From: JANLSE01 sp038214135
GTDB taxonomy: Bacteria; Chloroflexota; Chloroflexia; Chloroflexales; Roseiflexaceae
DNA: 64,000 nucleotides
NCBI GenBank assembly: GCA_038214135.1
Contig: JBBQSD010000007.1
Span: forward strand, 1-64,000
Reading direction: 5' to 3'
Of this stretch, positions 1-9,502 are shown piece after piece (position 1 is the first letter of the stretch; the number at the start of each line of letters is the position of its first letter). The position numbers and the translations under genes are program-made. The notes beneath the pieces were generated by a model that saw only the letters and a list, made by a program, of their open reading frames with translations, did not search any database and was not told the origin of the DNA.

Positions 1-19
1 ACTTTCGTTGGCTGGGTTG

Positions 20-39
20 GGGCGGTTCGCCAACCGCCC
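20..39. repeat. GGGCGGTT/AACCGCCC palindrome, copy 1
   Basis: An 8-bp inverted repeat, GGGCGGTT and AACCGCCC, with a 4-nt loop. It sits at the left edge of the 34-bp tandem array. Related palindromes occur at 134, 12871 (imperfect) and 63012, so it belongs to a dispersed intergenic family. No function is evident. Confidence 0.75.
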
Positions 40-133
40 ACAATGATGGACAATGCAGGGCAGAGAACCGCCCACAATGATGGACAATGCAGGGCAGAGA
101 ACCGCCCACAATGATGGACAATGCAGGCAGAGT
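33..133. repeat. 34-bp tandem repeat, about three units
   Basis: The units begin at 33, 67 and 101. The first two are identical 34-mers starting ACCGCCCACAATGATGGACA; the third has lost one G near its end. The array is bracketed by GGCGGTT/AACCGCC palindromes at 20-39 and 134-153, and each unit begins with the AACCGCCC arm of that palindrome. There are no unique spacers, so this is not a CRISPR array. It lies upstream of the TPR gene at 286. Confidence 0.9.
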
Positions 134-153
134 GGGCGGTTCGTGAACCGCCC
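134..153. repeat. GGGCGGTTC/GAACCGCCC palindrome, copy 2
   Basis: A perfect 9-bp inverted repeat with a GT loop that closes the tandem array on its right side. It is the same sequence as the palindrome at 63012-63031 except for the loop. It could form a hairpin in either strand; there is no T tract, so a terminator call is not supported. Confidence 0.75.
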
Positions 154-285
154 CTACGGTCATTGCGGTCATTGTATACAAGCCAAACCATAGCCAAACA
201 TAACAACCATGTTTTGAGAGATTTGACCAATCCTGCCATTGTGGCTATCATAGTGATAATCCTGACGATAGAGGAAGCTTGTGGT

Positions 286-930
286 ATGGCACGCAAACGA
301 AACAAATCACAGCGCCCTTCCAAGCCCATAGCGCGAATCCAGGAGATGCGAGTTTCCGAATACGATATCACATCTGAACCAATCGAAGTATCGTCATTTA
401 AACACCTTCCGGCGCACGTCAAAGAACAGATTAATGGGCTGCATACAATTTCCCAGGCTCAGCCGCGCACCGCGATACCACAATTACTTACATTGATCGA
501 ACAATACCCCGATGTTCCCATGTTGTACAACTATCTCAGCATCGCCTATTCACGCAGTGGGGATAATGAAAAAGCTGAACAGACGATTATCGAAAACTAC
601 CAGCGAAATAAGGATTATCTCTTTGCCCGGCTCAATTATGCGGAAATTGCACTCAATAAGGGTGAGTACGAAAAGGTAGCCGAAATACTCGATCACAAGT
701 TTGATCTCAAACTGCTGTATCCACAACGAAAACGCTTCCATGTTTCTGAATTTGCTGGATTTATGGGTATCACGGGTAGCTATTTCCTTGCAACTGGCCA
801 TCGTGAGACAGCAGAACTCGTGTATGGCTTGCTCGAACAAGTAGCACCAGATTACCCATTAACGCATCGGCTCCGGCAGAAACTCTACCCAAATATCGTG
901 CAGAGCCTGCTTAATAAACTCAAGGGGTAG
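286..930 (+). CDS. TPR-repeat protein
   Basis: This 214-residue soluble protein has tetratricopeptide-like helix pairs at roughly residues 55-160, with motifs such as NYLSIAYSRSGDNEKAE and ARLNYAEIALNKGEYEKVAE. The N-terminus is basic (MARKRNKSQRP) and there is no signal peptide or membrane segment. The ATG at 286 is chosen because GAGGAAGC lies just upstream; the open frame runs back to 121 only through repeat-derived sequence. TPR proteins usually scaffold protein complexes, and no partner is evident here. The gene converges on pcaB with a gap of about ten bases. The specific role is unknown. Confidence 0.75.
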   Translation: MARKRNKSQRPSKPIARIQEMRVSEYDITSEPIEVSSFKHLPAHVKEQINGLHTISQAQPRTAIPQLLTLIEQYPDVPMLYNYLSIAYSRSGDNEKAEQTIIENYQRNKDYLFARLNYAEIALNKGEYEKVAEILDHKFDLKLLYPQRKRFHVSEFAGFMGITGSYFLATGHRETAELVYGLLEQVAPDYPLTHRLRQKLYPNIVQSLLNKLKG

Positions 931-940
931 AAATTGGCAT

Positions 941-2287
941 CTAGTCTTGCTTCACGACCACTGCCCGATGGCCCGCCAATGCTCGATCAATCAACTGTTC
1001 TGTGCTCCCCAGATAGCCAGCCGGGTCGAGCGCTTGCTCAAGCGCCTCGGTTGAAAGCAGCGCCTGGATCTGTGGATCGGCCTGTGCTGCTTGCTGGAAT
1101 GTATTGCCACTTGCCAACACTCGCCTAATAATCTCCTGAACAAGGCGCTGCGCTGTGGGCCGCCCCATTTGTGTTGCTAATGCCATCGTCAGCGATTCCG
1201 ACATCAGCAGGCCGTGGTTCAGATCGAGGTTAGCACGCATCCGGGCAGCATCGATCTGAAGGTTTGTGACTGCGTCGGCCACTCGTGCAACTGCCCCACT
1301 CGTATAGCGAAACAGATCGGGTAATGCCTGCCATTCGGCCTGCCAGCTACCAGCAGCCCGCTCGTGCTCGTGGGTCATGGCTCCGATGATGATCGGCACC
1401 TGGCCAATCGCCAGCTTGGCAGCGCTCAGCGCAAAGATCGCATCGACGGGGTTGTGTTTGTGGGGCATGGCCGATGAACCACCCTTGCCAATGGCAGATC
1501 CCTCGCTGACTTCGCCAACCTCGGTCTGCGCCAGCAACACAAGATCCTGGGCAATCTTTGCCATTGCTCCGGCTGTGATGCCGAGAACAGATGCCAAACT
1601 CGCTACCCGGTCGCGTTCCGCATGCCAGGGCAGGTCGGGCAATACCAGTTCCAACTCGGTCGCCAGGATTTCGGCCACCCGCATGCCATTAGAACCCAAG
1701 GCAGCCAGCGTCCCAGCGGCTCCGCCAAACTGAACGGCCAGTTGTTGTCGTTGGTTATGCAATGCTTGGATCTGGCGTGTGAGTAGCCCAAGCCAGCGGG
1801 CTGCTTTCAGCCCCAACGAGATCGGCAGCGCCTGTTGTAGCAGTGTTCGCCCGGCCATGAGTGTGGTACGATGCTGCTCGGCCAGGGTGGCGCATACCTC
1901 CGCCAGCCTGCGCAGATCGGCATCCAGCAGATCAAGCCCTGTTCGTGATTGCAGCATCAGGGCGGTATCGATAGCATCCTGGCTGGTGGCACCCCAGTGC
2001 AGAAATGTGCGCCCTGCTTCTGCGATATGTGGACGCAGCGCATCAAGTAGCGGGATCACCAGCGTTCCGGCCTGCGCTGCCTGCCGATACAGTAGAGCGA
2101 TATCAACAGGTGTGGTCGTGCAGGCAGCGTTAATCGCATCTGCGGCTGCATGTGGAATAACACCGACATGGGCCTCGGCACGCGCCAGGGCTGCTTCAAA
2201 GGCAAGGAGTTGGCTCACATGCACTGCTGGCGACCAGACGGCGGCCATGCTTTCGGTACAATACAGTGCATCACGCGGATCGCTCAT
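941..2287 (-). CDS. pcaB: 3-carboxy-cis,cis-muconate cycloisomerase
   Basis: This 448-residue member of the fumarase/aspartase superfamily converts 3-carboxy-cis,cis-muconate to 4-carboxymuconolactone in the protocatechuate branch of the beta-ketoadipate pathway. The superfamily signature GSSAMPHKHNP is at residues 270-280, and the N-terminal HWGATSQDAID block is at about 97-107. The length is normal for bacterial PcaB. Its ATG overlaps the pcaG stop codon by 4 bp (ATGA), so the genes are translationally coupled. It is the last gene of the minus-strand pob-pca operon. Context with pcaGH makes PcaB far more likely than adenylosuccinate lyase, to which it is related. Confidence 0.93.
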   Translation of the reverse strand: MSDPRDALYCTESMAAVWSPAVHVSQLLAFEAALARAEAHVGVIPHAAADAINAACTTTPVDIALLYRQAAQAGTLVIPLLDALRPHIAEAGRTFLHWGATSQDAIDTALMLQSRTGLDLLDADLRRLAEVCATLAEQHRTTLMAGRTLLQQALPISLGLKAARWLGLLTRQIQALHNQRQQLAVQFGGAAGTLAALGSNGMRVAEILATELELVLPDLPWHAERDRVASLASVLGITAGAMAKIAQDLVLLAQTEVGEVSEGSAIGKGGSSAMPHKHNPVDAIFALSAAKLAIGQVPIIIGAMTHEHERAAGSWQAEWQALPDLFRYTSGAVARVADAVTNLQIDAARMRANLDLNHGLLMSESLTMALATQMGRPTAQRLVQEIIRRVLASGNTFQQAAQADPQIQALLSTEALEQALDPAGYLGSTEQLIDRALAGHRAVVVKQD

Positions 2288-2883
2288 ACAGCAACAGCCC
2301 CAACCAGATTAAAGAATGCTGTTTCGCCCATTCCCTGCAGGATGATGTCAAAGCGGTAGATCCGCTCGCTATTGATCTCGGCTGGCTGGGCCAACAGCGT
2401 TACCCGGCGCTGGGCTGGCACGAGTTTCAGGATCGGATCGGTGGCATTATCTGGCTCATCGGCAAAATAGATCCGAGTATACAGATGATTAAGCAACCCA
2501 CGCCCGAATATGGCCACACAGATATGTGGAGCCTGCATGTGCTGATTGCTGAACGGCACACAGCCAGGCTTGATCGTTGTGAACCAGTATGTGCCATCGG
2601 CAGCGCTGCCGGTGCGCCCATAGCCAGTGAATGCCGGATCAAGCGGCAGAGCGCGGGTGTCGGCGGGATGCTGATAGCGTCCATATGCATTGGCCTGCCA
2701 GATCTCGATCATGGCATCGGGTACCGCCGTGCCATCGCCATCGAGCACGCGTCCCGTAATGCGAATATGCTCGCCAAATGTTTCGGGTGCAGCCAAAATA
2801 TTGATCTGGGCATCATTGCGCAGCAAACAATCGTGAAAGAACGGCCCGACCGTCTGAGCGGATGTTGGGATGAGCGCTGTCAT
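2284..2883 (-). CDS. pcaG: protocatechuate 3,4-dioxygenase alpha subunit
   Basis: This 199-residue protein is of the intradiol ring-cleavage dioxygenase family. The mixed beta-sandwich core includes GRVLDGDGTAVPDAMIEIWQ and the later PHICVAIFGRG block, in which the iron-ligand histidines of the beta subunit are not conserved; this is typical of the alpha subunit. The ATG at 2883 is preceded by GGGAGGAG and overlaps the pcaH stop as ATGA, so it is preferred over the longer open frame. PcaG assembles with PcaH and does not itself hold the ferric iron. The two subunits are each encoded as separate proteins here, unlike in some fused forms. Confidence 0.93.
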   Translation of the reverse strand: MTALIPTSAQTVGPFFHDCLLRNDAQINILAAPETFGEHIRITGRVLDGDGTAVPDAMIEIWQANAYGRYQHPADTRALPLDPAFTGYGRTGSAADGTYWFTTIKPGCVPFSNQHMQAPHICVAIFGRGLLNHLYTRIYFADEPDNATDPILKLVPAQRRVTLLAQPAEINSERIYRFDIILQGMGETAFFNLVGAVAV

Positions 2884-3611
2884 GGCTGCTCCTCCCGGAT
2901 GGGCTCGAACGGCGTTGCACTTGGCCCGGCCAGCACAATATCCCAGCGCCAGCCGAGCGCCCATTCCGGCTGGGTCTGTTCGTGATCATAGCTGGCGATC
3001 AGGCGCTGCCCAGCCTCGGCTGGAACGCTCTGGAAGATCGGATCCTGGAAGAACAGCGGATCATCCTGAAAATACATCTGGGTAATCAGGCGCGTGCCCC
3101 AATTCGGGCCAAACAGCGAGAAGTGAATATGGGCTGGCCGCCAGGCATTCGGGTGATTCTTCCAGGGGTAGGCTCCTGGCCGTATCGTCAGGAAGCGATA
3201 GACGCCATTCGCATCGGTGTGGCAGCGGCCAATCCCCAGGAAGTGTGGGTCAAGCGGGCCTGGCCATTGATCGCGCCTATGAATATAGCGCCCAGCCGCA
3301 TTGGCCTGCCAGATCTCGACCAGTGTATGCGGGATTGGGTGGCCCTGGGCATCAAGCACGCGCCCGCTGACGATAATGCGCTGGCCAATCGCCTCGCCAC
3401 CCGTGCCGGCATTGCGGGTCAGGTCGGCATCCTCTGGTGTGATCGCACTTATGCGCGGCCCTGGCCCGGTCAATTCCGAAAGGGTCAGCGGCACATCGAT
3501 CAATGGCAATCCTGGTGCGCGGCGGATGGTTGAGCGGTAGGCATCGTAGAGGTAGGGTGGGAAGATCGCCGCATCTCCGCGAACAATACTCGCAATGGTT
3601 GTTGTGTTCAT
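2880..3611 (-). CDS. pcaH: protocatechuate 3,4-dioxygenase beta subunit
   Basis: This 243-residue catalytic subunit cleaves protocatechuate between its hydroxyl groups to 3-carboxy-cis,cis-muconate. The ferric iron ligands expected in the family are visible: tyrosines in AAGRYIHRRDQ and RPGAYPWKN, and the two histidines of RPAHIHFSLFG. The start at 3611 (MNTTTIAS) has AGGAG six bases upstream; the frame extends upstream without a better start. It is co-transcribed with pcaG (4-bp overlap) and follows pcaC after a short gap that contains a palindrome. It acts in the cytoplasm. The call is secure from motifs and operon context. Confidence 0.95.
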   Translation of the reverse strand: MNTTTIASIVRGDAAIFPPYLYDAYRSTIRRAPGLPLIDVPLTLSELTGPGPRISAITPEDADLTRNAGTGGEAIGQRIIVSGRVLDAQGHPIPHTLVEIWQANAAGRYIHRRDQWPGPLDPHFLGIGRCHTDANGVYRFLTIRPGAYPWKNHPNAWRPAHIHFSLFGPNWGTRLITQMYFQDDPLFFQDPIFQSVPAEAGQRLIASYDHEQTQPEWALGWRWDIVLAGPSATPFEPIREEQP

Positions 3612-3696
3612 AGGCTCCTCTCGGCAGAATGATTGATCACGCATTTACCCTCACACCGCGGGCTGAAGCCGCGCGGCTAGGGCATCTGATATTGCC

Positions 3697-3712
3697 GCAG
3701 GCTTCAGCCTGC
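3697..3712. repeat. GCAGGCTTCAGCCTGC palindrome at pcaC 3' end
   Basis: A near-perfect 16-bp palindrome overlaps the pcaC stop codon on the minus strand. A related half, GGGCTGAAGCC, lies about 40 bases away at 3661, and GCAGGCTGAAGCC recurs after the permease pseudogene near 7695. It probably forms a hairpin between pcaC and pcaH transcripts. Confidence 0.5.
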
Positions 3713-4105
3713 GAATGGAGGAGCATCCCTCGCTATATGTGGCGTCAGGATGCTCTTGGCCAGGGTAATGGCACTATTGGCGGCTGGCACGCCAGCATAG
3801 ATCGCCACATGCATCAGCGCCTCGCGGATCTGCTCGGGCGTTGCGCCGGTCTGCTGGGTGGCTCGCAGATGCAGCGCCAGTTCATCGTGGCGGCCAAGCG
3901 CAGCCAGGATCGCAATCGTAATCAGGCTGCGGGTGCGCCTATCGATGCCATCGCTGGCCCATAGTGTGCCCCATGCCATTTCGGTGATCAAACGCTGGAA
4001 TGGCGCGTCGAATGCGCTTGTATTCGCCTCGGCCCGATCCACATGCGCATCGCCAAGTACCGCACGGCGCACCCGCATACCGGCATCATAGCGCGATTCA
4101 TCCAT
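3704..4105 (-). CDS. pcaC: 4-carboxymuconolactone decarboxylase
   Basis: This 133-residue AhpD-like all-helical protein decarboxylates 4-carboxymuconolactone to beta-ketoadipate enol-lactone. Family features include RSLITIAILAALGRHDELALHL and ALMHVAIYAGVPAANSAI. The ATG at 4105 (MDESRYDAGM) has AGGGAGAA upstream; the longer open frame reaching 4360 only reads through repeat copies and is rejected. The length matches stand-alone PcaC, not the PcaC-PcaD fusion PcaL. It is separated from pobA upstream by a spacer of about 290 bp filled with repeats, so pobA and pcaC may or may not share a transcript. Confidence 0.92.
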   Translation of the reverse strand: MDESRYDAGMRVRRAVLGDAHVDRAEANTSAFDAPFQRLITEMAWGTLWASDGIDRRTRSLITIAILAALGRHDELALHLRATQQTGATPEQIREALMHVAIYAGVPAANSAITLAKSILTPHIARDAPPFAG

Positions 4106-4178
4106 GGGTAGGTTCTCCCTTTCTGTGACCAGATACGGTAACGCCGTCGTACCACAATGCGGTAGGGGCGTACCTTGT

Positions 4179-4375
4179 GTACGCCCGCATTGGGCAGCAT
4201 CGTGGGCAGACATGTGGGTCTGCCCCTTTGTGTACGCCCGCATTGGGCAGCATCGTGGGCAGACACGTCGGTCGCCCCTACGTAATGATTGGCATGGATA
4301 TCTTGCAAACGTGTCACCGTATCCAGTACGCCCGCATTGGGCAGCATCGTGGGCAGACACGTCGGTCGCCCCTAC
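4179..4375. repeat. Three copies of a 50-bp repeat in the pobA-pcaC spacer
   Basis: Copies start at 4179, 4232 and 4326 and share GTACGCCCGCATTGGGCAGC. Copies 2 and 3 run together to 4281 and 4375, ending GGTCGCCCCTAC; copy 1 diverges at its end. Copy 1 contains the hairpin GGGCAGAC/GTCTGCCC (4204-4225). The 44 bases after copies 2 and 3 are also similar, so the duplicated unit is about 94 bp and reaches the 3' end of pobA. The arms resemble the hairpins at 7766-7824. Confidence 0.88.
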
Positions 4376-4399
4376 ACAACGATTGGTATGGACACCCTG

Positions 4400-5602
<1,203 letters not shown>

Positions 5603-5838
5603 CTAACGGCCAAGCGTGCTGCGCTGATGATACACCATTGTACTGATACCGATGCAGCAGCATACCCCTACAATCAACACTGCCGACCAAGCAACCGCAA
5701 TTGCCGATGTGGAGTGCGCAAGCCATGCTTGCGCGGTGGCAGCATGGCTGCAACACTCCAAAAAACTATGACCAATGTTGATTGTCGAAATTCATTAGCG
5801 GCGCTCAAACCTTTTGCACTTTGCTATAGGATTGGAGT

Positions 5839-6855
5839 GTGCCCAGGCCCCTCATCCACACCAAGCAGATCGTCAAGGAATTTCGCACACCCAAGCGCCA
5901 GCCAGGGCTTATGGGCAGTGTGCGAACGCTCTTCACCCGCGAGCAGGTGCTCACGCGCGCAGTCGATGATATCAGCTTTACGCTCGATGAGGGTGAACTA
6001 ATCGGCTATATCGGCCCAAACGGCGCTGGGAAATCGACTACGATTAAGATGCTGACCGGTATTCTGGTGCTAACCAGCGGATCAATTGAGGTTGCTGGGC
6101 TGACGCCCTGGAAGCAGCGTTCGCAGAACGCGCTGAATATCGGAGTCGTCTTTGGACAGCGCAGCCAACTCTGGTGGGATCTACCACTGATCGAGTCATT
6201 CAAGCTGGTTGCCAAGCTCTACCGGGTTGAGCCGGCGCGCTTCCAATCCAACCTAGGGCACTTCCGCGAGATCCTGGGGCTGGACGACTTCATGAATACG
6301 CCAGTGCGCCAACTGAGCCTTGGCCAGCGTATGCGCGGCGATCTGGCCGCCGCTATGATCTACGACCCACGTATTCTCTATCTCGATGAGCCAACGATTG
6401 GCCTTGATGTGCTCGCCAAGGAGCGCATCCGCGTCTTCATTGAGCAGATCAACCGTGAGCGTAGAACAACGGTTATTCTCACAACCCACGACCTTGGAGA
6501 TGTCGAGCGCCTCTGCCGCCGCATCCTGCTGATCGACCACGGTAAGCTCTTGTACGATGGCCCGATCACACGCCTAAAGAACGCCTATGCGCCACATCGT
6601 ATGCTGGCAGCACAGCTTGCACCAGATGGGAGCGGGCTACCCGCAATGGACCAGCCAGTCGAGATACATGGCGCGGAGTTCATCCGCTGGGAGGAGGGTA
6701 AGCTCTGGCTACGCTTCGATCCAGCACATGTGGCAGTTCCTGAGCTGATCGCCGAGTTGATGGCGCGCTTCCCAATCAGCGACTTCAATTTGGTCGAACC
6801 GGAACTGGAATTGGTGATCCGCCAGATCTATCAGGATCGTAAGGTTGCTATGTAG
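5839..6855 (+). CDS. ABC transporter ATP-binding protein (NatA/COG4586-like)
   Basis: This 338-residue ABC ATPase has Walker A GPNGAGKST, signature LSLGQRMRGD, Walker B ILYLDEPTIGLD and the switch histidine in TTHDLGDVERL. The N-terminal extension of about 45 residues before the ATPase core and the FGQRSQLWWDLP block are typical of the uncharacterised ABC-2 export ATPases grouped as COG4586. The start is GTG with AGGA about eight bases upstream. The next gene is the matching ABC-2 permease, which is frameshifted. Such systems normally have two permease genes, and only one is present. The substrate is unknown. Confidence 0.85.
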   Translation: MPRPLIHTKQIVKEFRTPKRQPGLMGSVRTLFTREQVLTRAVDDISFTLDEGELIGYIGPNGAGKSTTIKMLTGILVLTSGSIEVAGLTPWKQRSQNALNIGVVFGQRSQLWWDLPLIESFKLVAKLYRVEPARFQSNLGHFREILGLDDFMNTPVRQLSLGQRMRGDLAAAMIYDPRILYLDEPTIGLDVLAKERIRVFIEQINRERRTTVILTTHDLGDVERLCRRILLIDHGKLLYDGPITRLKNAYAPHRMLAAQLAPDGSGLPAMDQPVEIHGAEFIRWEEGKLWLRFDPAHVAVPELIAELMARFPISDFNLVEPELELVIRQIYQDRKVAM

Positions 6856-6920
6856 AACGAGAAGCGAGCGAACAAGGGAACATATGTATCAGGGTGCGGT
6901 ACATCGCATGAGGAACAGCT

Positions 6921-7681
6921 ATGCATACGCTTGATGTCACATTCACAATCTGGCTGGCGAGCATCAAAGGCCAGCTGCAGTATCGCATGAATTTTGTCGT
7001 CAGTGTTCTCATGGGGATCGTGTACCAATGCACCGGCTTTGCCTTCATCTGGATTGTGCTAAGCCGCTTTGAAGCGGTGGCGGGTTGGTCGCTGGGTGAG
7101 GTAGCGTTCCTGTATGGATTGCGGTTGGTGATGCATGCACTAAATGGGTTCTTCTCTGGTCAGTTCTTCGATCTCGAATGGATGGTTCGTCAGGGAGATT
7201 TCGACCGCTATCTGGTGCGGCCGATCTCCCCGCTGCTCCAACTCATGGCATTCTATGTGCCGATTAGCGCATTCGGCGATCTGATCGGCTGCACTGGACA
7301 CCACTGTTGGTCGGGTATCTACTGTTGGCGATTATCGGCGGCAGCATGATTGAGCTGGCGCTGCGCTACATGTTCGCCGCGCTTTCCTTCCGCTTTCTGA
7401 GCGCGAATGCCTTCCTGGTGCTGCTCGACACGCTGTTCAGCAACTTCGGCAACTACCCGCTCACGATCTTCAACAGCGTGCTGCAGTTCCTGCTGACGTT
7501 CGCGCTGCCACTGGCCTTCATGGCCTATCTGCCAGCGATTGTTATCCTGGAGCGCACCAGCGAATTACAGATCCACCCATGGTTTGCATCTGGTACACCA
7601 ATCGTTGCAGTGATCTGGCTTGCAGCGGCGCTGCTGTTCTTCCAGAACGAAATGCGCTACTACCAGAGTTCTGGGCACTGA
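6921..7681 (+). pseudogene. ABC-2 type permease, frameshifted
   Basis: The 5' part (from ATG 6921, with GAGGAACAGCT upstream) encodes MHTLDVTFTIWLAS through FGDLIG, and a second frame from about 7289 encodes LHWTPLLVGYLLLAII to the stop at 7681. Together they form one membrane protein of about 253 residues with several hydrophobic segments, matching ABC-2 permeases (COG3694-like) that pair with the upstream ATPase. A single base appears to be missing near 7285-7291. It could be a real inactivating mutation or a sequencing error; no slippery motif supports programmed frameshifting. A second permease expected for the family is absent. Confidence 0.8.
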
Positions 7682-8084
7682 TCTCGCTTGGACGCCGCAG
7701 GCTGAAGCCACCCGCCGGGTGTGACGTAAATTTTTGCGGCGGCCTGCGTTGCGTCCACGGGTATGGGCCGACCCACGTGTCGGCCTGCGCTGTTCCGCAT
7801 TGGTTGGCGGACACATGGGTCCGCACCCGACCATTCCAAAAGAATACGTCGCACCCCCACCCGCCGTTAGATTGGCTATATTCGGCTATACTATAGACGT
7901 GCGATCAGCGTGTGGCACCAGTCTCAAATACTACGCCGCTGATTAACCTTGCCGGTGTAGGTTTGCTTGATATTTTGCCACAGATCTACGTGCTGCTGGT
8001 GAAGAAGTATAGAACCACAACTCCCGCAAATAAGCCCAAATTGTTCGCTGGCTTGAAATGGCATTTGCCCACAACGAGGTGACA
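7682..8084. other. Non-coding spacer with hairpins
   Basis: About 400 bp without a supported gene. It holds GCAGGCTGAAGCC near 7695, a hairpin GGCCGAC/GTCGGCC at 7766-7785, and a second one, GCGGAC/GTCCGC, at 7807-7824. These resemble the CAGACATGTGGGTCTG arms in the pobA-pcaC spacer. Several TATACT-like strings near 7890-7905 could serve as -10 elements for the downstream enolase gene, but no convincing -35 is seen. Confidence 0.6.
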
Positions 8085-9305
8085 ATGAAGCTGCACATTA
8101 CTGCAATCAAAGCCTACCCGGCCTGGGTTGGGCATCGCAATCAACTGCTGGTGAAGATCGAAACCAACGAAGGCATCTATGGCTGGGGTGAATCTGGCCT
8201 CTCGGGCCGCGAACTCGCCGTTGTTGGTGCAATCAATCACTTGCGCGAATTCCTGATCGGCCGCGATCCAATGCAGATTGGCCGGCTCTGGCAGGAAATC
8301 TATCGTAGCCAGTATTTCGAGGGTGGGCGTGTTCTTCAGGCGGCGCTTTCTGCCATCGATATCGCCCTGCATGATCTTGTTGCCAAAGCCCTGAACATTC
8401 CCGTCTACCAACTGCTGGGCGGTAAGCAGCGTGATCGGATACCCTGCTTTGCCACAACCGGTGGCGATACCATCGAGGCGCTGATCGAGAAGGTTCAGCT
8501 GCTGATCGGCCTTGGCTGGCAGTGTATCCGGGTTGGGCCAGCAGCTGGCAAGGCCACCGCACGGATCGATAAACGCGCTGTGCCTGAATCACAGAATACC
8601 AGTGCGGAAGCGGACGAAGCGCTGATCTTTGAACCACGCGAGTCGCTTGGCGTCACGGCAGAATGGCTAACACAACTGCGTGAGGCGGTTGGGCCAACAC
8701 CAGTGCTTGGCATCGATTACCATCACCGGCTGAGTGTGGCTGAGGCCGCATCATTCTGCCAGCGCATGCCAAGTGGCACCCTGGATTTCCTTGAAGAGCC
8801 GATCCGCGATGAAACCCCAGAAGCCTATGAGTCGCTGCGCACCATGACGCCAATTCCATTTGCGATTGGTGAGGAGTTTGCCAGTAAATGGCAATTCCTG
8901 CCCTATATCGAGCGCGGCATCACCAACTATGCCCGGATTGATGTGTGCAATGTCGGTGGGTTGACCGAATCGATGAAGGTGGCCGGTTGGTGTGAAGCGC
9001 ACTATATCGATATGATGCCGCATAACCCACTCGGCCCAATCTGCACCGCTGCAACGGTTCATTATGCGGCAGCAGTGGCGAACTTCTCCTGGCTCGAAAT
9101 GCGCGCAACGCCAGGCGAGGAATGGCGTGGCACCAACGATGAGATCTTCCCGAACCAGCTGAAGCTCGATGGTAGTTCCATCCAGGTTCCAGAGACACCA
9201 GGGCTTGGTGTCGAGGTGAATGAGGAGTATATCAGCGCGCAGAGCTTCAAGTTCTGGGAAGCGCCACATCTGCGCCGCCGCGATGGCTCCGTTACGAATT
9301 GGTAG
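8085..9305 (+). CDS. Enolase-superfamily sugar-acid dehydratase (ManD/RspA- or DgoD-like)
   Basis: This 406-residue mandelate-racemase-fold enzyme probably dehydrates an acid sugar. The N-terminal lid includes VKIETNEGIYGWGES. The barrel carries metal-ligand candidates in LGIDYHH (Asp), FLEEPI (Glu) and AIGEEF (Glu), and the late block MMPHNPLGPICTAATVHYA. The IDYHHRL segment and the RVGPAAG insertion before the barrel metal sites resemble the ManD/RspA group, whereas PHNPLGPICTAA is shared with D-galactonate dehydratases, so the substrate is uncertain. GAGGTG precedes the ATG at 8085. No sugar transporter or kinase is nearby. A palindrome-rich stretch follows. Confidence 0.85.
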   Translation: MKLHITAIKAYPAWVGHRNQLLVKIETNEGIYGWGESGLSGRELAVVGAINHLREFLIGRDPMQIGRLWQEIYRSQYFEGGRVLQAALSAIDIALHDLVAKALNIPVYQLLGGKQRDRIPCFATTGGDTIEALIEKVQLLIGLGWQCIRVGPAAGKATARIDKRAVPESQNTSAEADEALIFEPRESLGVTAEWLTQLREAVGPTPVLGIDYHHRLSVAEAASFCQRMPSGTLDFLEEPIRDETPEAYESLRTMTPIPFAIGEEFASKWQFLPYIERGITNYARIDVCNVGGLTESMKVAGWCEAHYIDMMPHNPLGPICTAATVHYAAAVANFSWLEMRATPGEEWRGTNDEIFPNQLKLDGSSIQVPETPGLGVEVNEEYISAQSFKFWEAPHLRRRDGSVTNW

Positions 9306-9316
9306 CGAGCTGATTT

Positions 9317-9400
9317 CCCTGTCCCCGACAGGGTTCGCAATGGGCCATTGCCCCTCGCCCTGGCGTGGGAGAGGGGGTCAGGGGGTGAGGGGCAATGAGC
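9317..9400. repeat. Hairpins after the enolase gene
   Basis: A perfect 7-bp stem CCCTGTC/GACAGGG (9317-9333) lies 11 bases after the enolase stop. It is followed by a longer G/C-rich palindrome, CATTGCCCCTC ... GAGGGGCAATG (about 9345-9399), of the CCCTCACC/GGTGAGGG family that recurs at 17371, 43213 and 54902. These may end transcription, although no T run follows. Confidence 0.6.
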
Positions 9401-9502
9401 GTGAACTCCCAAATACTCATCCCCTGCCCTCTCCACAACAATATCTATACTGGACCCCATGAACTGCACACAGAGTTGGCCCAGATAGGGTAGACTGACG
9501 CG

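Noticed and set aside
33..133. Possible CRISPR array
   Set aside because: The repeats are directly adjacent 34-mers with no unique spacers, and no cas genes are present.
2266..2985. Plus-strand open frame of 239 codons
   Set aside because: Lies antisense to pcaG and pcaH, whose family motifs and ATGA overlaps are clear.
7542..7860. Minus-strand small open frames
   Set aside because: They overlap the permease 3' end and hairpins and have no coding features.
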